Part shown: one piece after another, positions 47,528-57,035 of the stretch
How the letters are laid out: every line of letters starts with the position of its first letter
Numbering within the stretch: position 1 is the stretch's first letter
Assembly: GCF_000702945.1 (NCBI RefSeq)
Contig: NZ_JNLE01000003.1
Location: 3,457,501-3,521,500 of the forward strand
Direction of reading: 5' to 3'
Source: Clostridium sp. KNHs205
Lineage (GTDB): Bacteria > Bacillota > Clostridia > Lachnospirales > Lachnospiraceae
Length of the DNA stretch: 64,000 nt
The notes under the pieces: model-generated
Databases searched by the model: none
What the model was told of the DNA's origin: nothing
Seen by the model: only the letters and a program-made list of their open reading frames with translations
Position numbers and translations under genes: made by a program

Positions 47528-49033
47528 ATGTCTGATTATGTTCTTGAACTGAGAGGAATAACAAAAATATTTCCGGGCATAAAAGCCTTAGATGATGTGC
47601 ACTTTCAGCTGAAAAAAGGTGAAATCCATGCACTGATGGGAGAGAACGGAGCGGGTAAATCTACTTTTATCAAAGTGATTACAGGGGTACATAAAGCGGA
47701 AAAGGGCAGCATGTTTTTAGACGGCAGGGAAGTAAACTTTAAAAATCCCAAGGAAGCTCAGGCAGCAGGAATTGCGGCAATCTATCAGCATGTTACAGCC
47801 TATCCTCATTTATCTGTAACCGAAAATATCTTTATGGGCCATGAGAAAGTACAGAAGGGAACCGGAAGAATTCTATGGAAACAGATGCATAGAGAAGCAA
47901 ATGCCCTGTTAAAAGAATTGTGTGCAGATTTTGATGCCACTGCGGAAATGGGGAGTCTGAGTGTTGCCCAGCAGCAGATGGTGGAAATCGCAAAAGCACT
48001 TTCCATGAATGCCAAGATTATTATTATGGATGAACCTACCGCAGCCCTTACCAAAAGGGAAAGCGAAGAATTGTATAAAATAGCAGAGAAGTTAAGGGAT
48101 GAAGGAGCCTCCATCATCTTCATCTCTCACAGATTTGAGGATATGTACAGACTGGCTACCAGAGTTACCGTTTTCCGGGATTCCAAATATATCGGCTCAT
48201 ACAATGTGGATGAGATCAGCAACGAGGATCTGATCATAGCCATGGTAGGAAGAGAAATCAACCAGCTGTTTCCCAAGCCTGAAATAACTCCCGGTGAGGT
48301 AGTCTTGCAGGTGAATAACATCAGCCGTACAGGATTTTTTAAAGACGTTTCCTTTCAGGTAAGAAAAGGAGAAATTCTTGGATTTACAGGACTTGTGGGA
48401 GCCGGACGTACAGAAGTCTGTGAATCCATCTTTGGAGTGGAAGCAATTGATGAAGGCAGCATTTTTCTCAATGGTAAAGAAATCCATACGAAAAACCCGC
48501 TGGAGGCTATGAAACTGGGTATCGGATATCTTCCGGAAGACAGGCAGCGGCAAGGGCTTATTCTGGATTGGGGAATCGGACAGAATATTACGCTGCCGGT
48601 TATTAACAGCCTGACCAGAAAAGGAATCTTAAATGATAAGAAAGAACGTGAGCTTGGAAAGAAGCTGGCAGAGAAGGTAGACACAAAGGCTGTGACCATA
48701 TTTGACAAGGCCAGCTCCCTTTCCGGTGGTAATCAGCAGAAAGTAGTAGTGGCAAAATTGCTGGCATCTGATCTGAAGGTTCTGATTCTGGATGAACCCA
48801 CAAAAGGTGTGGATGTAGGAGCAAAAGCCGCTATCTATGAGATTATGGGAGAACTGGCTTCTCAGGGTTACGCTATCATTATGGTATCATCAGAAATGCC
48901 TGAGATACTTGGTATGTCAGACCGAATTGTGGTTATGTGTGACGGCAGGGTAACAGGAGAATTCAAACGCGGTGAAGCGACCCAGGAAAGTATTCTGGAA
49001 AAAGGCATGGCAAAAGTCTGCCATTGTGATTAA
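47528..49033 (+). CDS. CUT2 sugar ABC transporter ATPase (RbsA/RhaT type)
   Basis: The protein has 501 residues with two fused ATPase domains. The first is complete (GENGAGKST, LSVAQQQMVEIAKAL, IIIMDEPTAAL). The second has a degenerate Walker A (GLVGAGRTE) but LSGGNQQKVVVAKLL and VLILDEPTKGVD are intact, as usual in this family. AAGGAG is eight bases before ATG 47528; longer frames from 47480 or 47522 fit less well. It energises the two permeases that follow. Confidence 0.92.
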   Translation: MSDYVLELRGITKIFPGIKALDDVHFQLKKGEIHALMGENGAGKSTFIKVITGVHKAEKGSMFLDGREVNFKNPKEAQAAGIAAIYQHVTAYPHLSVTENIFMGHEKVQKGTGRILWKQMHREANALLKELCADFDATAEMGSLSVAQQQMVEIAKALSMNAKIIIMDEPTAALTKRESEELYKIAEKLRDEGASIIFISHRFEDMYRLATRVTVFRDSKYIGSYNVDEISNEDLIIAMVGREINQLFPKPEITPGEVVLQVNNISRTGFFKDVSFQVRKGEILGFTGLVGAGRTEVCESIFGVEAIDEGSIFLNGKEIHTKNPLEAMKLGIGYLPEDRQRQGLILDWGIGQNITLPVINSLTRKGILNDKKERELGKKLAEKVDTKAVTIFDKASSLSGGNQQKVVVAKLLASDLKVLILDEPTKGVDVGAKAAIYEIMGELASQGYAIIMVSSEMPEILGMSDRIVVMCDGRVTGEFKRGEATQESILEKGMAKVCHCD

Positions 49034-49051
49034 CGGGAAAGGTGACAGGCA

Positions 49052-50047
49052 ATGGAAAAAAATAAATGGAATCTAAAGAAATTAACCAGTACAAGAGAAA
49101 TGAGTCTGGTTATCATACTAATTGTTCTTGCCGTATTTATCCAGGCAAGAAACCACAGCTTCTTATCCTTGACCAATTTAAATGATATGATTACCAATGC
49201 AACAATGATGGGTATCCTGGCAATCGGTATGATGTGTGTTCTCTTAATTGGAGGAATCGATATCTCCATTGGGTCTACCATCGCATTTTCAGGAATGGCA
49301 GTAGCCTTACTTTTAAGAGCCCATCCGGAAATCCCGACACCAGTATCCTTTTTATTGGGAGTATTCGTAGGCTGTGCCTGCGGAATGTTAATTGGTGTTA
49401 TTGTTGCAAAGGGCAAGGTAATTCCCATTATTGCCACCATGGGTCTAATGAATGCTTACAGAGGGGCTACATATCTTATTGCTGACAATCAATGGGTTGC
49501 CGCTTACCAGCTGCCAAACGGTCTGAAAGCTTTTGCAACGGGAAAGTTTCTGGGAATCAACAATATGATCGTAGTGGCTGTTGTAATCTACATAATATTT
49601 GCTTATTTTATTAAATTTACCAGAACCGGAAGAATGATTTATGCTGTTGGAAGCAATGTGGAAGCTGCAAAGGTCAGCGGTATTAATATTGAGAAAATCA
49701 ATATATTGGTATATTCCCTGATGGGTGCCTTGTCCGGACTGGTAGGTGTTATGTGGATTTCCAAATATGCCTCTGCTCAGGGAGATGCAGCAACTGGATT
49801 TGAAATTGACATTATTGCTGCCTGTGTTATCGGTGGTGTAAGCTTAAACGGCGGTAAAGGAACCGTATTTGGTGTAATATTAGGAACGGTAACACTGGGT
49901 ATTTTGAATAATGCGCTGCCTTTGATCAATATCTCACCCTTCTGGCAGGATGCTATAAAGGGACTGGTAATTATCGTGGCTATAATCATAAACACTATAT
50001 CACAGAGATCCATCGATAAGAAAAATCTGAAGAGGAGGGAACTTTAA
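49052..50047 (+). CDS. CUT2 sugar ABC transporter permease 1
   Basis: The protein has 331 residues of the RbsC family, with 8-10 membrane spans. Typical blocks are VLLIGGIDISIGST, YAVGSNVEAAKVSGI and GGVSLNGGKGTVFGVILG. It follows the ATPase after 18 bases and precedes a second, different permease, as in rhamnose-type CUT2 systems, which use two permeases. Confidence 0.92.
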   Translation: MEKNKWNLKKLTSTREMSLVIILIVLAVFIQARNHSFLSLTNLNDMITNATMMGILAIGMMCVLLIGGIDISIGSTIAFSGMAVALLLRAHPEIPTPVSFLLGVFVGCACGMLIGVIVAKGKVIPIIATMGLMNAYRGATYLIADNQWVAAYQLPNGLKAFATGKFLGINNMIVVAVVIYIIFAYFIKFTRTGRMIYAVGSNVEAAKVSGINIEKINILVYSLMGALSGLVGVMWISKYASAQGDAATGFEIDIIAACVIGGVSLNGGKGTVFGVILGTVTLGILNNALPLINISPFWQDAIKGLVIIVAIIINTISQRSIDKKNLKRREL

Positions 50048-50049
50048 TC

Positions 50050-51060
50050 ATGGGTAAATCAAACAGAGTTATTAGCGGAGAGCAGAAGTTTTCTTTTAAG
50101 AAGTTTTTCTTGCAGTGGGAGTGGTTTCTGGTAGTATTGTTTATTGGTATCAATATTATGAATGCCAATTTATCCCCTTATTATATGAATGGTGACGGCT
50201 TGCTGAATGCAACTTCCTCCTTTTTGGAGAAAGCCTTTCTGGCGCTGCCTATGGTATTTATACTGGTGCTTGGAGAGATTGACATTTCAGTAGGCGCTAC
50301 CGTAGCTTTATCTTCCGTAGTAATGGGAGTAACCTATAACAGTCTTGGAGTGCCTATGCACCTTGCTGTTATCATTTGTCTCTTAACAGGAACACTTTGC
50401 GGATTTATTAATGGTTTTATACTGACACGCTTTAAAGAACTGGCGCCGATGATCGTAACCCTTGGTACACAGATTCTCTATAGGGGTATCGCTACCATGA
50501 TCTTAAAGGATCAGGCTGCCGGTAATTTTCCCGGCTGGTTCAGTGAAATCTACTGGGGTTCTATTGGAAGCATACCCTATATGCTGATAGTATTTGTGGT
50601 ATTAGCTGTGGTATTCGGGGTTGTACTACATAAAACTACTTTTGGAAGACGTGTGTTTGCAATCGGCAGCAACAGAGTAGCCAGCAGATATACTGGAATT
50701 CAGGTAGATAAAACCCGCTTGATCATCTACACCGTTACAGGTACAATGGCAGCGGTAACAGCAATCTTTCTGACTTCCCGTATGGGCAGCACAAGACCTA
50801 ATATTGCTATGGCATATGAGCTGGATGCAATTGCCATGGTAGTACTTGGAGGAGTTTCTACCAGTGGTGGAAAAGGAAGATTTATCGGAGCGGTTATTTC
50901 TATTTTCATAATTGGTTTCTTAAGATACGGATTGGGGTTAATTAATGTAAGTTCTCAGGTGATGTTAATTATCATTGGTACTCTTTTGATTGGTGCGGTT
51001 ATGATTCCAAAATTAAATTTAGGCAGATTCTTTCAAAAGAAAACAAACGGAGAAGTATAA
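50050..51060 (+). CDS. CUT2 sugar ABC transporter permease 2
   Basis: The protein has 336 residues of the RbsC family, with blocks VLGEIDISVGATVAL, FAIGSNRVASRYTGI and VLGGVSTSGGKGRFIGAV. It starts two bases after the stop of permease 1. Together the two permeases would form the channel loaded by the lipoprotein at 51179. Confidence 0.92.
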   Translation: MGKSNRVISGEQKFSFKKFFLQWEWFLVVLFIGINIMNANLSPYYMNGDGLLNATSSFLEKAFLALPMVFILVLGEIDISVGATVALSSVVMGVTYNSLGVPMHLAVIICLLTGTLCGFINGFILTRFKELAPMIVTLGTQILYRGIATMILKDQAAGNFPGWFSEIYWGSIGSIPYMLIVFVVLAVVFGVVLHKTTFGRRVFAIGSNRVASRYTGIQVDKTRLIIYTVTGTMAAVTAIFLTSRMGSTRPNIAMAYELDAIAMVVLGGVSTSGGKGRFIGAVISIFIIGFLRYGLGLINVSSQVMLIIIGTLLIGAVMIPKLNLGRFFQKKTNGEV

Positions 51061-51178
51061 AAAAGTTATCTTTATAACATTCCTTTGTTACAGGAATATT
51101 CTTTCTTATTCTGTTACATATAGCAGCTGCTTTTTGGCAAAAGCTATTAATGTATAAAAAATTATTGGAGGTTTAGGT

Positions 51179-52243
51179 ATGAAAAAAATGAAGAAGGTAT
51201 TGTCACTGGTTCTGACTCTTGCCCTGACAGCAACTGTATTTACAGCCTGCGGAAATAAAGAAACCGGTACATCCGCTGGGGACCCGAATACACCTGCTGA
51301 TTCAGTTGCAGGTAAAAACTTTGCAATTCTGGTTAAAAGCGCCGGAAATCCTTACAACGAAAAAGAAAGTGCTGGATTTAAAGAAGTAATCGAAGCAGCC
51401 GGAGCAAAAGCCATAATCAAAGCTCCCGAATCAGCAACAGCTGAAGCACAGATTACCATGATTAATGAGTTGATTTCACAGAAGGTTGATGCTATTGCGA
51501 TTGCAGGAAATGACTTTGACGCCTTAGAACCGGCTCTGAAAAAAGCCATGAAGGAAGGAATCAAAGTATTATCTCTGGATGCAGCAGTTAACTCCAACAG
51601 CCGTATGGTTCACATTAACCAGGCGGATAGTGAGAAAATAGGACGTACCCTGATTCAGGCAACCAAAGAAATGGTAGGCGGAAGCGGACAGATTGCTATC
51701 CTCAGTGCCACAAGCCAGGCTGCAAATCAGAATACCTGGATTGAATGGATGAAGAAAGAGCTGGAAGAAGGGGATTACTCTGGTCTTGATCTTGTAAAGA
51801 TTGCTTATGGTGATGATGAATTCCAGAAATCAGTGGATGAAACAGAAGCTTTACTTAAGAATTATCCTGACTTAAAAGCTATTATCGCACCTACAACAGT
51901 AGGTATTATGGCTGCGGCCAAAGTAGTGACTGACAAAGGTTTAATTGGTAAAGTATCCGTAACCGGACTGGGTCTTCCCAGTGAAATGGCAGAATACATT
52001 GCAAATGGTTCCTGTCCCTGGATGTATTTATGGAATCCTATCGATGTAGGCGGACTTGCTGCTTATGCTTCAATCGCACTGGTAAAAGGTGATATCACCG
52101 GAGCACAGGGGGATAAATTCGAAGCCGGAACTTTAGGTTCCTATGAAGTTATTTCTGCTCAGGATGGTGGTACAGAAGTACTTCTTGGCGCACCCTTTAA
52201 ATTTGAGCCTGCTAATATTGATGAATGGAAATCAGTATATTAA
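51179..52243 (+). CDS. CUT2 sugar-binding lipoprotein (rhamnose/autoinducer-2 type)
   Basis: The protein has 354 residues with a lipoprotein signal (TATVFTACG; Cys about residue 24). It belongs to the RhaS/LsrB group of periplasmic-binding proteins (FAILVKSAGNPYNEKESAGF, INELISQKVDAIAIAGND, WMYLWNPIDVGGLAAYA). In RhaS-type systems the ligand is L-rhamnose, which would fit the rhaAB genes and the microcompartment; this is inference. TTGGAGG precedes ATG 51179. Confidence 0.88.
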   Translation: MKKMKKVLSLVLTLALTATVFTACGNKETGTSAGDPNTPADSVAGKNFAILVKSAGNPYNEKESAGFKEVIEAAGAKAIIKAPESATAEAQITMINELISQKVDAIAIAGNDFDALEPALKKAMKEGIKVLSLDAAVNSNSRMVHINQADSEKIGRTLIQATKEMVGGSGQIAILSATSQAANQNTWIEWMKKELEEGDYSGLDLVKIAYGDDEFQKSVDETEALLKNYPDLKAIIAPTTVGIMAAAKVVTDKGLIGKVSVTGLGLPSEMAEYIANGSCPWMYLWNPIDVGGLAAYASIALVKGDITGAQGDKFEAGTLGSYEVISAQDGGTEVLLGAPFKFEPANIDEWKSVY

Positions 52244-52352
52244 TAAAAAAGTAAATACAATATAAGTTAAAATGTTTTTTGATTACTTTATATTTGAATT
52301 TCACAGAAATCAGTTTGCCCACACTTTTTAATGTAAACCCAATATTTATGAT

Positions 52353-52450
52353 AGGCTGTTTTGATTAACTTGTTTGCGTTATGTAAGGTTAGATATTACC
52401 TTTCGGTATATGATGCCATAGTACGCGCATGTTAACTGAGCAGCCTTTTT
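52353..52450 (+). ncRNA. Candidate structured RNA or elaborate terminator with nested helices
   Basis: Five helices nest in one rod: AGGCTG/CAGCCT (52353 and 52441), TTAAC/GTTAA (52365 and 52431), GCGT/ACGC (52376 and 52423), TATG/CATA (52380 and 52417) and AAGGT/ACCTT (52385 and 52398). A five-T run follows the closing helix. It lies in the 538-base gap between the CUT2 transporter and the microcompartment operon. No known RNA class is recognised. The rest of the gap (52451-52697) holds small imperfect hairpins only. Confidence 0.45.
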
Positions 52451-52697
52451 GATTTAGCTCCAGAAAGGTAGATTTCATTAATGCAGCAATTTAAATAGAT
52501 AAAGCATCAAATATAATTACGAAAAACCACGTAATGGAGTTGAAACCAGTGTGTTTTTTTGTTTGAAAATTGTGGTTTTAAGTTGCGTAATAGTGATTTG
52601 GTAAATAGTCACTTACTTTAATTGTAAAAACCTTGTATTATGGATGCTAAAAACAAATAAAAACAACATAATATTGCTAAAAACCAATATATTAATA

Positions 52698-52726
52698 TTG
52701 ACTTGCTGGTTTTGCAGTGATACAAT
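52698..52726 (+). promoter_or_regulatory. Main promoter of the microcompartment operon
   Basis: TTGACT (52698-52703), a 17-base spacer and TACAAT (52721-52726) lie 56 bases before the aldolase start codon. Confidence 0.75.
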
Positions 52727-52781
52727 ACAGGTAAATGCACATAAAACAAATAAATACCACATAATTAAAGGAGATTGCACT

Positions 52782-53582
52782 ATGATGTCAGAGTACGAAA
52801 TCAAAAAGGAAATTTGCGAAATAGGTAAAAGAATCTATAACAGAGGAATGGTTGCAGCCAATGACGGCAACATATCTGTTAAGATAAGTGACAACGAATT
52901 CTTATGTACACCTACCGGTGTAAGTAAGGGCTTTATGACACCGGAATACATATGTAAGGTTGATAAAGAAGGAAAAGTGATTCAGGCAAATGGTAATTTC
53001 AAGCCTTCATCTGAAATCAAGATGCACATGCGTGTATATAAAGAAAGACCCGATGTTACCTCTGTTGTTCATGCACATCCTATGTATGCTACAGGTTTTG
53101 CAATAGCAGGAATTCCTTTAACTCAGCCTATTATGCCTGAAGCTGTTATAACCTTAGGCTGCGTACCTATCGCAGAGTATGGTACTCCTTCAACAGAAGA
53201 AATTCCTGATGCAGTATCTAAATACCTCCCTTATTATGATGCGGTATTGTTAGAGAATCATGGAGCTTTAACTTTCGGAGATTCCTTACTGAATGCTTAC
53301 CATAAGATGGAATCCGTTGAGTTCTATGCGAAACTTCTTTATATCTCCAAGCAGCTTGGAGGACCAAAAGAGTTATCCGATTCCCAGGTACAGAGATTAT
53401 ACGAGATCCGCAGACAGTTCGGAATGACCGGCAAACATCCTGCAAACCTTTGCCAGAATAATAAAGACGGCAAGGCAAACTGCCATGGTAACTGCGGAAA
53501 TCACGGAACAGCAGAAGTGGATTCCAGCCAGCTTGTAGCTGATATTACAAAGAAAGTTATGGAACAGTTAGGACTGAAATAA
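52782..53582 (+). CDS. Class II aldolase (L-fuculose/rhamnulose 1-phosphate aldolase) with targeting tail
   Basis: The protein has 266 residues. It would split L-fuculose or L-rhamnulose 1-phosphate to DHAP and L-lactaldehyde. The family fold shows GMVAANDGNISVKISDNEFL, the zinc-site VVHAHPMYATGFA and LLENHGALTFGDSL. Beyond the catalytic domain a Gly/Asn/His/Cys-rich linker leads to the C-terminal helix DSSQLVADITKKVMEQLGLK, the form of a microcompartment encapsulation peptide. AAAGGAG supports ATG 52782. It heads the operon. Confidence 0.88.
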   Translation: MMSEYEIKKEICEIGKRIYNRGMVAANDGNISVKISDNEFLCTPTGVSKGFMTPEYICKVDKEGKVIQANGNFKPSSEIKMHMRVYKERPDVTSVVHAHPMYATGFAIAGIPLTQPIMPEAVITLGCVPIAEYGTPSTEEIPDAVSKYLPYYDAVLLENHGALTFGDSLLNAYHKMESVEFYAKLLYISKQLGGPKELSDSQVQRLYEIRRQFGMTGKHPANLCQNNKDGKANCHGNCGNHGTAEVDSSQLVADITKKVMEQLGLK

Positions 53583-53635
53583 TACTCAATTTGAAAAGCA
53601 CTGCAAGTAAGCTTGCGGTAAGCATGGGTGTTAGT

Positions 53636-54388
53636 ATGGAAGATAAAGTAATTAACAAAAACCGCAATATAAATACCAACGGGCAGGACAGCACACAACT
53701 TGGCAGGACATATAAAGAGCTTAATTTTCTAAAAGAAAGAATCACGAATGTAATGGAGTACTGCGGGAACGAAGCAGTGAATACTTTCCTTGCAGGAGCT
53801 TTGCAAGAGGTGGGTAATGCCAGAGCCCATATGGTAGAAACAGCCGTTATGGATGCCGTAAGAAAAGCCGTTGATGAAGCAGGACTTTCCATACAACCAA
53901 TAAGGGAAAAGCAGATTTCAAAGACTATTTCAAAGGCAGTTCTAAAGGACCCGGCAGGTACTGGTAAGATTCCGGAGAGGATTTCCTTATCCCATGCCAA
54001 GTTTCTCATTGAAGAAATAGAAAGAGAAGCGGAAAGAATTGGAGTCGCAGCAGTTATCGCTGTGGCAGATAAGGGGGCCAGAACAATCGCGGTTCATGCC
54101 ATGAATGATTCCTATATTGCAAGTTTTGATATTGCCTTAAACAAAGCCTACACCAGCGCAGCCCTTAAAATGTCTACGATGCAGTTGAAGACGTTAAGTC
54201 AGCCGGGCGGTGAGCTTTATGGAATACAGCATACAAATGAAGGCAGGATAGTTATTTTCGGAGGAGGAGAACCATTGGTTATTAAGGAGAACCTTCTTGG
54301 CGGCCTGGGTGTCAGCGGAGGGACGGAAAGTCAGGATGCGGCTCTTGCTGCTTACGGAAAAGAAAAATTTAAGGAGGCTTTTTCGTGA
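53636..54388 (+). CDS. Heme-binding GlcG/HbpS-like (PduO C-terminal-like) protein of the microcompartment
   Basis: The protein has about 250 residues. Residues 110 to the end match the GlcG/HbpS/PduO-C domain (AERIGVAAVIAVADKGA, DIALNKAYTSAALKMST, PGGELYGIQHTNEGRIVIFGGGEPL, GGLGVSGGTESQD). The first 100 residues are helical and extra, perhaps a targeting or scaffolding segment. Its function in microcompartments is not settled. The start is uncertain: ATG 53636 is favoured because it follows a hairpin and ATGGGTG like three other genes in this operon; ATG 53624 and TTG 53591 are alternatives. Its stop overlaps the next start. Confidence 0.75.
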   Translation: MEDKVINKNRNINTNGQDSTQLGRTYKELNFLKERITNVMEYCGNEAVNTFLAGALQEVGNARAHMVETAVMDAVRKAVDEAGLSIQPIREKQISKTISKAVLKDPAGTGKIPERISLSHAKFLIEEIEREAERIGVAAVIAVADKGARTIAVHAMNDSYIASFDIALNKAYTSAALKMSTMQLKTLSQPGGELYGIQHTNEGRIVIFGGGEPLVIKENLLGGLGVSGGTESQDAALAAYGKEKFKEAFS

Positions 54389-55773
54389 ATTTAAAGGAAG
54401 CACAAGTGAAGGACATTGTAAGAAAAGTCCTTCTGCAGATGGAAGCCAGTAACAAAGAAGAGCAGAAGCTGTCGGGAATATTTACAGAAATGAACGATGC
54501 TATCGGAGCGTCAATCAAAGCTCAAAAGGTTATGCAGCAGCTTTCCATGGATTCCAGAGAGAAAATCATTTCTAATATTCGTAAAAAAACCCTGGAAAAT
54601 GCTGAGCTCTTTGCCCGCATGGGTGTGGAAGAAACCGGAATGGGAAATGTAGGACATAAGATTTTAAAACATCAGTTGTTAGCAGAAAAGACTCCGGGTA
54701 CAGAGGATATTTCAACAGTAGCCTGGTCCGGAGACAGAGGACTTACACTTGTAGAGATGGGACCCTTTGGTGTAATCGGAGCCATTACTCCCTGTACCAA
54801 TCCAAGTGAGACCATTCTCTGCAACAGTATCGGGATGATAGCGGGAGGAAATACCGTGGTATTCAACCCCCATCCGGCGGCAATCGGCGTATCAAACCTG
54901 GCAGTACATATGGTAAATGAAGCCTCCAGGGAAGCCGGCGGTCCGGATAACATAGCGGTATCTGTTGTAAAACCTACCTTAGCTTCCGGAGATATCATGA
55001 TGAAGCATCAGAATATCCCTCTGATAGTAGCTACCGGCGGTCCGGGGGTTGTTACGACAGTGCTTTCCTCCGGAAAAAGGGGAATAGGCGCAGGAGCAGG
55101 TAATCCGCCTGTTCTGGTAGACGAAACAGCTGATATCAGAAAAGCTGCAATGGACATTGTTAACGGATGTACTTTTGATAACAATCTTCCCTGTATTGCT
55201 GAGAAAGAGGTCGTTGCAGTTGGTAAGATTATGGATGAATTATTGCATTATCTCATTGAAAACGGCTGCTATGTAATCTCCAAAGAAGAACAGGAAAAAT
55301 TAACTGCAGTGGTACTTAAGGATAACAGACTGAATCGTAAATGCGTAGGTAAGGATGCCAGAACAATACTTTCCATGATTGGTATTGAAACACCTGAGAA
55401 TATCCGCTGTATCATCTTTGAAGGTGAGAAAGAACATCCTTTAATTGCAGAAGAGCTGATGATGCCTATACTGGGTATCGTAAGAGCAAAGGATATTGAT
55501 GATGCCATTGAAAAAGCTGTGTGGCTGGAGCATGGCAATCGTCATTCCGCACATATGCATTCTAAGAATGTAGACAATCTGACAAGGTTCGGAAAAGCAG
55601 TAGATACGGCTATCTTTGTAAAAAATGCACCTTCTTACGCAGCTCTTGGCTTCGGCGGAGAAGGCTTCTGCACCTTTACCATAGCCAGCAGAACAGGAGA
55701 AGGACTTACCTCCGCCCGTACCTTTACCAAACAAAGACGTTGTGTTATGGCAGACAGCCTTTGTATCCGTTAA
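54385..55773 (+). CDS. CoA-acylating propionaldehyde dehydrogenase (PduP/EutE-like)
   Basis: The protein has 462 residues. It oxidises propionaldehyde to propionyl-CoA with NAD+. The catalytic Cys is Cys270 in FDNNLPCIAEKE; GAITPCTNPSETILCNSIGM and ATGGPGVVTTVLSSGKRGIGAGAGN fit the cofactor site. The N-terminal helix LKEAQVKDIVRKVLLQMEA is an encapsulation peptide. It starts at GTG 54385, with AAGGAGG upstream and overlapping the preceding stop. Confidence 0.92.
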   Translation: MNLKEAQVKDIVRKVLLQMEASNKEEQKLSGIFTEMNDAIGASIKAQKVMQQLSMDSREKIISNIRKKTLENAELFARMGVEETGMGNVGHKILKHQLLAEKTPGTEDISTVAWSGDRGLTLVEMGPFGVIGAITPCTNPSETILCNSIGMIAGGNTVVFNPHPAAIGVSNLAVHMVNEASREAGGPDNIAVSVVKPTLASGDIMMKHQNIPLIVATGGPGVVTTVLSSGKRGIGAGAGNPPVLVDETADIRKAAMDIVNGCTFDNNLPCIAEKEVVAVGKIMDELLHYLIENGCYVISKEEQEKLTAVVLKDNRLNRKCVGKDARTILSMIGIETPENIRCIIFEGEKEHPLIAEELMMPILGIVRAKDIDDAIEKAVWLEHGNRHSAHMHSKNVDNLTRFGKAVDTAIFVKNAPSYAALGFGGEGFCTFTIASRTGEGLTSARTFTKQRRCVMADSLCIR

Positions 55774-55806
55774 TGGATTTGTATATTGAAAGCAGGAGGA
55801 GATACA

Positions 55807-57018
55807 ATGGAGAATTTGAACATTGAAGACATTGTAAGACAGGTACTGGCAGAGATGACCAGCGATAAGAAAGCGGACAGTAAGGCAGGAGTTCCTGCTA
55901 AGGCTGGCAGTATTCCTAAGACTGCTAAAGTTGCAGTACTTACAAAACTGGAAAATATAGAACTGAAAGAATATCCTATTCCTGAGCTGGGAGATGATGA
56001 CATCCTGGTAAAGGTTGAGGGCTGCGGTATCTGCGGAACGGACGCCCATGAATATAAGAGAGATCCTTTCGCCTTAATTCCTGTTGTATTAGGACATGAA
56101 GGCACCGGTGAAATCGTAAAAATCGGAAAAAATGTTAAGAAAGACAGTGCGGGCAAATCTCTTAAGGTTGGTGATAAGGTAGTAACCTGTATGATCTTTA
56201 AAGATAATCCGGATATCACCATGTTCGATTTGAACAAACAGAATGTAGGCGGAGCGGATGTTTATGGTCTTCTGCCCGATGACGACATACATTTAAACGG
56301 ATGGTTTTCTGATTACATCATTATAAGAGGCGGTTCTACCGTATTTAACGTAAGCGATCTGGATCTGGAATCCAGAATTCTCATTGAGCCTTGTGCTGTA
56401 TTGATTCATGCAGTAGAAAGAGCCAAGACCACAGGCATATTAAGATTTAACAGCCGTGTTGTGGTTCAGGGCTGCGGACCTATCGGTTTAATATGTATCG
56501 CTGTTCTTCGTACAATGGGTATCGAGAATATCGTTGCAGTAGACGGAGAGGATAAGCGACTTGCTTTTGCAAAAGAAATGGGAGCAGAAAGTAGTGTAAA
56601 CTTTAAGAATTACAAAGGCGCAGAAGAGCTGGCTGAGGGAGTAAAAGAGGCTTTTGGCGGGTATCTGGCAGATTTCGCATTCCAGTGCACAGGCTCTCCG
56701 GCAGGACATTCTAATATATACAAATTTATCCGTAATGGCGGCGGTCTTTGTGAACTTGGTTTCTTCATCAACGGCGGTGACGCTACGATAAATCCTCACT
56801 TTGATATCTGTGCGAAGGAAATCACTACCGTTGGCTCCTGGGTGTATACCTTAAGAGATTATGCTACAACTTTTGATTTCATCAAGAGAGCAAAAGGAAT
56901 CGGTATTCCTCTTAACAAGCTGATTACCCACAAATATCCACTGGATCAGATTAACGAAGGTTTTATCACTAATCTGAAAATGGAAGGCTTAAAAATAGCC
57001 GTGATCAATGAGGCATAA
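55807..57018 (+). CDS. Zinc alcohol dehydrogenase with encapsulation peptide
   Basis: The protein has 403 residues. An N-terminal helix NLNIEDIVRQVLAEMTSDKK and a Lys/Ala linker (residues 1-40) precede an MDR-family dehydrogenase (GCGICGTDAHEYKRD, LGHEGTGEIVKIG, VVQGCGPIGLICIAV). The four structural-zinc Cys of classical enzymes are not obvious. In this kind of compartment it would reduce lactaldehyde or propionaldehyde while recycling NAD+. AGGAGGA supports ATG 55807. Confidence 0.88.
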   Translation: MENLNIEDIVRQVLAEMTSDKKADSKAGVPAKAGSIPKTAKVAVLTKLENIELKEYPIPELGDDDILVKVEGCGICGTDAHEYKRDPFALIPVVLGHEGTGEIVKIGKNVKKDSAGKSLKVGDKVVTCMIFKDNPDITMFDLNKQNVGGADVYGLLPDDDIHLNGWFSDYIIIRGGSTVFNVSDLDLESRILIEPCAVLIHAVERAKTTGILRFNSRVVVQGCGPIGLICIAVLRTMGIENIVAVDGEDKRLAFAKEMGAESSVNFKNYKGAEELAEGVKEAFGGYLADFAFQCTGSPAGHSNIYKFIRNGGGLCELGFFINGGDATINPHFDICAKEITTVGSWVYTLRDYATTFDFIKRAKGIGIPLNKLITHKYPLDQINEGFITNLKMEGLKIAVINEA

Positions 57019-57035
57019 GAAAGGGTGGTAGCAAA

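Noticed and set aside
52520..52560. GTTGAAACCAGTG stretch resembling a CRISPR repeat end
   Set aside because: It occurs only once; there are no regularly spaced copies and no cas genes in the window.
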